A stretch of DNA of 64,000 nt. Source: Metarhizium brunneum (taxonomy: Eukaryota > Ascomycota > Sordariomycetes > Hypocreales > Clavicipitaceae). Made by a program: the position numbers and the translations under genes. Positions 56,513 through 64,000 of this stretch are shown here, piece after piece. The stretch is taken from the NCBI RefSeq assembly GCF_013426205.1, contig NC_089423.1, positions 5,208,001 through 5,272,000 of the forward strand. The letters run 5' to 3'. Positions within the stretch are counted from its first letter, which is position 1, and each line of letters opens with the position of its first letter. The notes beneath the pieces were generated by a model that worked only from the letters and a program-made list of their open reading frames with translations, was not told the origin of the DNA and searched no databases.

Positions 56513-57868
56513 ATGCGACTTCTCACACTCCTCGCTGCCCTCCAATGGGTGCTCGTCGCCGTCGCCTTCGACAAATGGAACGTATGGCTGGATCACTCCG
56601 ACGTGCTGGGAGACCAGTGGCTCGGAGACACACAACTCGGTCTCCTGGCGCTCAGGATTGCCGAGCAGGAAGGCCGCAAGCTCTGCATCCTCAGGCCCAA
56701 GAGCCTGAAGCGCGACAACGCACCCATGATCATGAAGACCCTCAACGAGGTCTGCCGCGAGAAAAGCCTCGTCTACATGCCCGGCGAGGTGTATAACATC
56801 AACTCGCCCATGGTCACGACCAATATTGTCGACGTCAAGATCATCTTGACGGGCCGCCTGCAATGGAGCGGCAACATCGACCACTGGCTCCGCGTGTCCA
56901 TGCCCATCGGCTTCCAGAACCAGAGCACCGTGTGGCACTTTGGCGGCCACAACGTCCTCTTTGACGGCTATGGCATCGGCACGCTCGACGGCAACGGCCA
57001 GCTCTGGTACAACTGGGCCGTGTCTGAGGGCAACCTGCCGCACCGGCCCATCAACATCAACTTCAAGGGGCTGAGCAACTCCGTCATCCGAGGCCTGCGC
57101 TTCGTCCAGAGCCAGATGTGGACCATGGCCATCTCCCACTCGCGCAACCTCGAGCTGAGCGACATCTACGTCAACAGCACCTCCAACAGCCGCTGGAGCA
57201 CCCTCAACACCGACGGCTGTGACACCATCTCCTCGGATAACATCACCTTTCGCCGCTGGTGGGTCGCCAACGGCGACGACGCCATCGCTCTCAAGGGCAA
57301 CTCGAGCTTCATCTACATCTACGACAGCATCTTCCACGGCGGCCAGGGCATCGCCATCGGCTCCATGGGACAGTTCGACGGCAAGTACGAGTACATCAAC
57401 AACCTCTACGCCCGAAACCTCACCTTTGTCAACACCGCCCACGTGGCGTACCTCAAGACCTGGGCCGGCGTGTCGAGGGGAGTCCCGCCCAACGGCGGCG
57501 GCGGCGGCATCGGGCTCGCCACCAACATCACCATGGAGGACATCAAGATTCGCCGCCTGCGCCAGCAGCCCTTCTTTTGCTGGCAGTGCGAGAACTACTC
57601 GGGCTGGGCGGGCAGGGACTGCAACTCGTCCAAGTTCAAGATGAGCCGCGTCACGTGGAAGAATGTCACCGGCACCGTCAACAAGGACGTCAAGGACGTG
57701 GGGTCGTTCCAGTGCAGCTCTGCCGCCGGCGGTTGCGACGACTTTGAGGTTTCGGATATTGATGTTTGGGTCGACGGCGGCGACAAGCTGGACAATTGGC
57801 ACTGCGAGAACGTCCACGGAAACAAGGGCTTCACTTGCAACGACCCCCCGCCCCAGAAATCTGGATGA
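56513..57868 (+). CDS. Secreted GH28 glycoside hydrolase (polygalacturonase superfamily)
   Basis: A single exon of 451 residues beginning with a signal peptide (MRLLTLLAALQWVLVAVAF). GH28 enzymes cut pectin polysaccharides through a right-handed beta-helix. The helix signature is present: NTDGCD with Asp 234 and Asp 237, and NGDDAIALKG with Asp 255 and 256. The next motif, normally G-H-G, reads GGQGIAIGS (Gln 278), and the R-I-K substrate motif reads YLKTW (Lys 315 with no preceding Arg). Cysteines late in the protein (FFCWQCENY, FQCSSAAGGCDD, WHCENVHG) suggest disulfides. The Gln in place of His suits exo-acting or rhamnose-specific GH28 branches better than endopolygalacturonase. Several N-glycosylation sequons occur. 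Start context AAAAAAATGC. Exact substrate unknown. Confidence 0.88.
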   Translation: MRLLTLLAALQWVLVAVAFDKWNVWLDHSDVLGDQWLGDTQLGLLALRIAEQEGRKLCILRPKSLKRDNAPMIMKTLNEVCREKSLVYMPGEVYNINSPMVTTNIVDVKIILTGRLQWSGNIDHWLRVSMPIGFQNQSTVWHFGGHNVLFDGYGIGTLDGNGQLWYNWAVSEGNLPHRPININFKGLSNSVIRGLRFVQSQMWTMAISHSRNLELSDIYVNSTSNSRWSTLNTDGCDTISSDNITFRRWWVANGDDAIALKGNSSFIYIYDSIFHGGQGIAIGSMGQFDGKYEYINNLYARNLTFVNTAHVAYLKTWAGVSRGVPPNGGGGGIGLATNITMEDIKIRRLRQQPFFCWQCENYSGWAGRDCNSSKFKMSRVTWKNVTGTVNKDVKDVGSFQCSSAAGGCDDFEVSDIDVWVDGGDKLDNWHCENVHGNKGFTCNDPPPQKSG

Positions 57869-60800
57869 CCGAAAAGTAAAGGCAAGATGATCACTGGCCG
57901 ATGTTTTATACGGATAATCCTTTCGATTGGCATGCACATCCGAGAGCTTGTTTCGGTTGAAACGTGGGGGGCATGAGCTGTGCAGGCATTGGAAATTATG
58001 TGCGATTTTGTATATTTTCCTATCAAAAGGTAACGAGGGTACGTTGACACATGTAGGGCATTTTGCTCCCATATTACGTGATGGCGGGGAGAATATAGGA
58101 CTTACGGAAGGGATATGCCATCTATCTGGAACCAACGGGGCTTGTACCGGGGGGGTAATGTTGTGTTGATGAACTTTGGTGTGCCCATCTGGACGGCCAA
58201 ACCATGGATGAATGCACTTTCGTTCATGAGCCCCAGACTGTTTTCGGACATGCAACTACTAGGCATTCTCTTGAGCTTGCCGAGATGTCACTTGGGTGCG
58301 TGAGGCGGGAGGGAGTGCAAGAGTGTTTGATACCTACCTATATGTGCAATGATATCCTTGAGCCTTGCCGTTAAGAAGTCGTAAAACCACGAATTAGGAA
58401 ATTGTAAAGAGATTTCTGGTAAAAAGAGAGGTTTGAGGGCAAGAATAAATTGAATCTATCGGTGCGAGTCGCAATACAGCCAAGTGCATATGGCCTGTGT
58501 ACTTATACTCAAGTAGGAGCAAGACAGTACAAAGGTGCCTTACGCACGTGGCGGCCATTGCTACACTCGGGTAGGATGAGTGCATGATTCTGCATGAGCA
58601 AATATATATAAACCATGGAGCATTATGTTTCAACGACCTTCATTACGTACCTGAAATGCCAGTCCACGCCGGTGCAATTTAATTTATTGTCGGGCCTTAA
58701 TACCTGTCTTAGATGAAATATACTTACACTGGCTAGTTCGAATTACTTATCACATGTGCATTTATGCTAGTTGGTTACTGTTACGCCGCACGGAGTACAC
58801 ATGCTCTCTCTTTCTTCTCCCCCTCCTCATTTTTCTACATTTTCCTTTTTTTTGTTCTTGGGAATTAACCCATGGGGTCAATAACCAGTGTTTCAAGTTG
58901 AAGCAAAAGCCATAAAGACCACTCAAAATCTCCCGACTCTTTTCTTCTTTTCATACAACGTCATTAGCATCAACAATAAAGTACGCTGTATCCCCCGACA
59001 CACTCAAAGATGCCCGCGGGATATCGCAATAGTTCTCCAGTGTATGCAGGCTGCCGCTAAATGGCTCGAGAGCAGGGCAAATGCGTTGCGCACTGATGAA
59101 CCAATCTCGACGACTTGGGACAAGGCCTACGATGGATGCAGTGCAGCGCTCAGGGAGTGTCTGGAAGGCACAAGAATGTCAAAATCCTCAAACCCATCTC
59201 TTCATGTGCAAAATCGTGGCTTCTTCATCATGACAAGCTGATTTCCCCCGACTACCATCTAGAATCCAATTCACCCATGCTCTCTATATTATCACGAGAA
59301 TTGTCTTTGCACCGAGGATTGCCCTGGGCTTTACAAATCACTAGACAGTCACATCAGCCTCTCCAGAGGGCTGGCTTTGCTATCAAGGGTGTTGGAGGGA
59401 CATAGTTGTAGCACATGGTCTTCAGGGAGCGGGATGCGGGATATTCACCGACGTTCTACGGAGTATGGAGTACGAGTACGGACTCTTCATCCTGCTCGCA
59501 TGCCGTGGCCGACATGTGGTCCGCAGCATCTCGAACAAACTCCTTGCGGACGGAAAGTTGTAGCCGGCATCTGGACCAAGTCTACCAAGCTTACAACAAC
59601 ATTATGTTGTACGAGGCAATACGACGTCGTACATGAGTGGGTTCGGCCCCTGGTTGCATTTAGCGGCCAGCCAGCGAGCTAACTTGGCCTGAGCCCATTT
59701 CCAATGTCTGGTGGGACGAAACTACTGCGACGGCTGGAAACAGATCAATGTCAGTTGTGGGCGGTGGGGAAATATCGTAAACATGACATGCTCGTCCTAA
59801 TGGGATGATTGCAGAGTATTTCCGCTCTTGATGCGATTTACCATTTTAACCAAAAGAACTTCTAGGGAAGCCACAAGAAGCCTGGACATCTTCTAGTATC
59901 TCAGCCCCTCCTTCTCCATGCGCTGGTCGGTGGCGACTGATTGGTGCGGAAGTAGAAACAGTGAATCAAGCCATGGCTGAATGCACCGGCGGGTCTTCGG
60001 CCATGGCGCCGCTTTCAACCCTAGATGTCGCCGCCCTTAACATGGTCTTAAGGACTTAGTGGCGCTCCTTGCCGTGTGATGCTTATTCCTCCGCTATGAC
60101 CCGAGGTAGCTTTTGGGGGTGGAGGGCTCAAAGAGGCTTGCATAGCAAGGGGGAAGAGGAGGGTGATGCCTATCGAACCTGGATTCATTTTGCTCCGGAA
60201 ATGACTGCGGCTTGCACGAACAAAACACCGAGCCCTCATCAACACGAGATAGAATCCCGCTTTGGTCAATACAGAAAGAGGACAACATTGAACGCTCTGG
60301 GGGTGGCTTGGAGAAAACAGGGCTATCCGCTCGCAGTGGGGCGTGGCCTGAGCTGTAGTAGTACTAGTGATTTGATTCAGGGTCCTTCCTTTGCCATGTG
60401 GTTCGAGATCTGGGATGGTGGGCTGAGGCCATCCGTCCATGTCGCTACTGTCTCGTCTGCAACCCTGAAAGGACTCGAGGGAGAGTCTTCTGTACTCGAT
60501 TGACACGCTGAGAGGTGTTAGTCACCGACGATCAATAGAGTGCGCGGTGAAGGCAACAGGCACAGAACATACTCCGTAACATCCTCACCAATCTTCAGAG
60601 CAAACTGGTGGTTTCTGGAGGACTGGCAAAGCCGGTTTCGACTAGTAACTCTCTTGTTGGTCGTCGGAGGTGCCTTGTTGGACCACGCCCGCGCCCTCAC
60701 CACTGAAAGCCAGCGTAGCGGTCAAGGCGACAAAGGGAGCCCAAAGGGGCGCGTGACAATCGCTCCGGGGTTTGAGAGTGGAAATGCTATACTCGATGTT

Positions 60801-62991
60801 TCCCAGCAAGTGCCAGAGACGAACCCAGCACAATAGAGCCTGAGATGACTGGCATCAAAGCTTTCAATGTCTGCTTCTTTCCGCATTGGTGAAGCGCTCC
60901 TTCCTCGCCCCCCTTCTCCGGATCTTTCGCCAGTCGACTTCAAGATGATTCCGATATCCGCGTGGAGCGGGCGCTTTACTCTCTCTCATGCACAACGTTG
61001 AAAGTTTATCCACATCTCACTCGTCTTTGCTACAAGATCACATCCAGCCAACCTGCCATCACCAGGCGCCAGAGACCCATTGTACCCACCACCTGTCATT
61101 GCTGTCACCCCCTCTGCCTTTTGCTTCTTCCCCAGCTTCTTCCCTGGCTCCTTCCCTGGCTCCTTCCTTGCCGCCCCCAAGCGTCCCCACTTTCGCGCCG
61201 ACTGCCTATTTCTTGAGAAGAGCTGACAGTCGCAAAGAAACGACCTCGAAGGTTTGATGAGCTTGGAGAGCAATGACACCAAATCAGCATGATCCGCTCA
61301 ACCGGGCTATTTTAGGCTTCACACGGCCTACGCACGGAGTACATGTGGTACAAAATCACTTGTTTGGTTGTACTGGCGAGTCGCGACATTTGGCTTTCAA
61401 GGCCTAAAAGACCAGCTACACACTTTTTCGCGCTCCAGATATACCAGTCGGCAACCCGAGTTCCAATATTATGCTGTGAGCCAAGCCGCCGGAACCATCC
61501 TCTTGGCCATGACGTCTGTCGTACACCGTCTTTGATGTTGGGTCTCTGGTACCAGTTGGCCTCGCCCAAAGCCCAAGCACCGTGATCAAAATGCTCCGTA
61601 CCTTCGTGCTTGGCGCCAATGCGGAGAGAGGCCGGGGAAGTGGAGAGACGGCGTTGCTGGGCACGATCTGGCCATGGCCACAATCGGAGCTGCAGATGAA
61701 CAATGACAGCTCGGCCGAGTTTTACACTGCCCTTTACATGCCACAGAGAAGGAGGGTGTCTATTCGCAACCAGAAGATGCGGTCTCACTGGAATGTGAAA
61801 TTGATGGACCGAACAATCTGCCAGCTCCGGTGTCCTGGCAAGGTGTACAACGCTCCCGAGCCCTGGGTACACAAACCGCGCGCCATGGTTTCTCCAAAGT
61901 CACAGAGCACCTGGGCAGTTCAACAGGGCGTCAAAGGACGACGGAGGAGATGTTGGGCCCTTGGCCATTGGTACAGGCACCAACTTGTTGCGTGAAAGCG
62001 CTGTTTCTCGTCTCCTTGGCGCCCTCGTGATCCAGTTGCATCGGCCACTACTTCGTCGCTTGACCATGCAACTTTCACCACCACGGAAGCTACAAGACCT
62101 GCGGAGCTGCAGAGCTGTAGAGTTGTAAAAAAACAACAGACTGGCAGCATGGCAGAGCAATCGGCAGCAAATTGCCGACGGAAGCAGCCCCCCCTCAGCT
62201 GCCAAAACTGCCTGCCAGACCAGGGAGATGGTCAAATCAACGAAGACGGCGGCCAATTGCTCGGCGCCATCACTGGGCCAACTTTGTCGCCCCGCCATGC
62301 CGCCGCACATGAGCGACGATCCTACGTCCTGTTCGCTGTTGGTCTGCCCTTGCTTGTGCCCGCGTCGCCATCTGTGGGCCAACCACAGTCAAGTTTGATG
62401 ATCTGGGGTTTCGGCGCCCAGTCTGACCCCAACTCTGTTCATGGCAAAGTTGGTCTCGGGGGCCAATGGTGGCGCCGGGGTCATCGTCCACGTCGTCTTG
62501 GAGGAGCTAGCCGAAAACACCACCCTGCGCTTTCATGTATCCCGCCAGCTCACACCCACCCACGAGGACTTTGTTCTCTATCCATGACTGCCCGCACCAA
62601 CCAACGTCTTCGTCAGTCATCATCCGAGGTGCTGACAGACATGCTCAGAAGTACTGACCAGGGGGTGGGTCGCGTGGCGCATCTTGATGCTGGTGTATTT
62701 TTCAATGTTGGGGTTAGCCGTGTTCGTGGGTGTCTCCAAAAGCTGACGCAGTTTGGAACAAGTCATAGCAGCAGTGACAAGAAGCTGTCGGTGTTGGGGA
62801 CTGCTCGGCCGTGCTGATCTCATGTATATATATATATATATGCCCTGCCCCCAGCTAGTCGTTACCTTTGGCCACGATCTTCTGCTGACGTCGCCAGAGA
62901 AGAATACTGGCTCTTTGGATTTTGATTCGGCTTCTCAAGCGCACTTGAAATCGCTAGACGATTAGGAGCGGGGAGACGCTTGGGAGTCAAC
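57869..62991. other. Largest gene-poor region, 5.1 kb
   Basis: I find no supported gene. The many open frames of 60-220 codons have no recognised motif and no consistent splice partners. Simple sequence includes a 12-bp TCCCTGGCTCCT repeat near 61141-61164 and (TA)8 at 62825-62840. The last few hundred bases should hold the sugar-transporter promoter and perhaps an upstream exon. Confidence 0.45.
62825..62840. repeat. (TA)8 microsatellite
   Basis: Perfect TA dinucleotide run about 150 bp upstream of the sugar-transporter ATG. Confidence 0.85.
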
Positions 62992-64000
62992 ATGGTTGTT
63001 GGCAACATTTACGTGATCGCCGCAGTGTCGGTTGTCGGCGGCGGTCTTTTCGGCTTTGACATTTCGTCTCTATCTGCCCAGCTTGGGGAGCAGTCTTACC
63101 TCTGCTACTTCAACCAAGGTCCCCATGGCCCTCCGTACACTAATGAGAAGTGCTCCGGTCCTCATGAGTTGGTCCAGGGAGGTATCACAGCCGCCATGGC
63201 TGCTGGTTCCTGGCTCGGCGCCCTTATTTCTGGCCCTCTCTCTGATCGACTTGGCCGCAAATACTCCATCATGGTCGGATGCATAATTTGGTGAGTTCGG
63301 AAGCCCCGAGAAGCTGTTTGTGGTACTTGGGACTCTAGCCACACAGTATGACCAGTCTCACCGCGAGACACCCATACGCATGCACAGAAGTCTAGACAGT
63401 CTCAGTTGAGCTAACCAAGTTTTTCTGTTCATTGCAGGTTGGTTGGTTCGACCATCTGCTGCGCTGCCCAAAATATCGGCATGCTCATTGTCGGCCGCAT
63501 CATTAACGGTCTGTGTGTCGGTATCGAGTCAGCTCAAGTTCCCGTCTATATTGCCGAAATATCGCCTCCCTCTAAGCGTGGCCGCTTCATCGGCATGCAG
63601 CAGTGGGCTATTACTTGGGGCATCCTCATCATGTACTACATTTCATACGGGACTTCATTTATCGGTGAGCAGGAGTACTTTGGCTGGAAGGCTTCGTCTT
63701 TCCGTATTCCATGGGGTCTGCAGATGATTCCTGCCGTCTTCCTCTTTTTCATGATGATTATTTTACCCGAATCACCCCGTTGGCTGGCCCGCAAGGACCG
63801 CTGGGAGGACTGTCGTTCTGTGCTGGCTCTGGTCCATGGAAAGGGGGATCCAGACCACCCTTTCGTTGCCATGGAACTTCAGGATATCAAAGACATGTGC
63901 GAGTTTGAGCGTCGTCACTCCAATGTCACTTACCTTGATCTTTTCAAGCCCGATATGATTAATCGAACTCTCATCGGCCTGTTCACACAGATTTGGTCGC
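62992..64000 (+). CDS. MFS sugar transporter, 5' part
   Basis: A plasma-membrane monosaccharide transporter of the sugar-porter family, cut by the window end. Exons 62992-63290 and 63438 onward, joined across a 147-nt intron (GTGAGT, TTGCAG) that splits a Trp codon. The N-terminal helix reads YVIAAVSVVGGGLFGFDISS. Family motifs present: GPLSDRLGRKYSI (G-R-K loop 2-3), GRIINGLCVGIESAQVPVYI, YIAEISPPSKRGRFIGMQQW (the A-E-x-x-P-x-x-x-R-G motif) and LPESPRWLARKDRWED (P-E-S-P-R-x-L). The chosen ATG follows CAAC; an in-frame open stretch before it ends in a possible acceptor (CGATTAG), so a further 5' exon cannot be excluded. The C-terminal half lies outside the window. Sugar specificity unknown. 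Confidence 0.92.

Noticed and set aside
56444..58255. 603-codon open frame antisense to the whole GH28 gene
   Set aside because: It mirrors the GH28 codons in a GC-rich gene with strong third-position bias. The product is Val/Ala/Asp-repetitive, with no family motif.
62149..62817. 222-codon plus-strand frame before the sugar transporter
   Set aside because: No motif, unusual Gln/Ser/Arg composition, and no splice link to the transporter.

Overview
The window is nuclear DNA of a filamentous ascomycete. The evidence is short introns (mostly 55-110 nt) with GT-AG borders and CTAAC or CTGAC branch sites, typical fungal gene families (GH55 glucanase, class 3 lipase, Zn2Cys6 factor, AcrB, SYLF, promethin), long intergenic stretches and little repeated DNA. 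Family make-up and motifs such as CCTAGGTA suggest Sordariomycetes, probably Hypocreales; this is inference, since no marker gene for placement is present. Exon borders below were worked out by hand from splice signals, reading phase and family similarity.

Left part (1-13 kb): a sterol O-acyltransferase (minus), a CHAT-domain protease-like protein (minus), then a gene-poor and decayed stretch. That stretch holds a broken Zn2Cys6 transcription factor (about 9.06-9.91 kb, plus) and a coding-like relic on the opposite strand (about 8.5-8.8 kb). It is followed by a SYLF-domain protein (minus). Centre-left (13-25.7 kb): a secreted GH55 exo-beta-1,3-glucanase (plus), a promethin-type lipid-droplet protein (plus), proteasome ATPase Rpt2 (minus), the E2 enzyme Ubc1 (plus), and the divergent pair succinyl-CoA ligase alpha (minus) and Elongator Elp3 (plus).

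Centre (26-43 kb): an ochratoxinase-like amidohydrolase, a secreted class 3 lipase, a divergent mitochondrial carrier and a secreted M24-fold peptidase (all plus); the Ccr4 deadenylase (minus); tRNA-Thr(CGU) (plus); a SAM methyltransferase (plus); and a four-exon LYR protein with a 13-nt microexon (minus). Right part (43-64 kb): AcrB, a FHIP-type dynein/endosome adaptor, a secreted GH28 enzyme and the 5' part of an MFS sugar transporter (all plus), separated by gaps of 1-5 kb.

Most genes are single-copy housekeeping genes (proteasome, Elongator, Ccr4-Not, TCA cycle, endosome transport) mixed with secreted degradative enzymes (GH55, lipase, M24 peptidase, GH28). I see no biosynthetic cluster, transposon or CRISPR. 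The items most worth following are the CHAT protein, the decayed transcription factor, the ochratoxinase-like enzyme, the GH28 with substituted active-site residues, and several extreme splice structures (ATG-only first exon, 9-nt first exon, 13-nt microexon, a GC-AG intron, and stop-free introns of length 3n).
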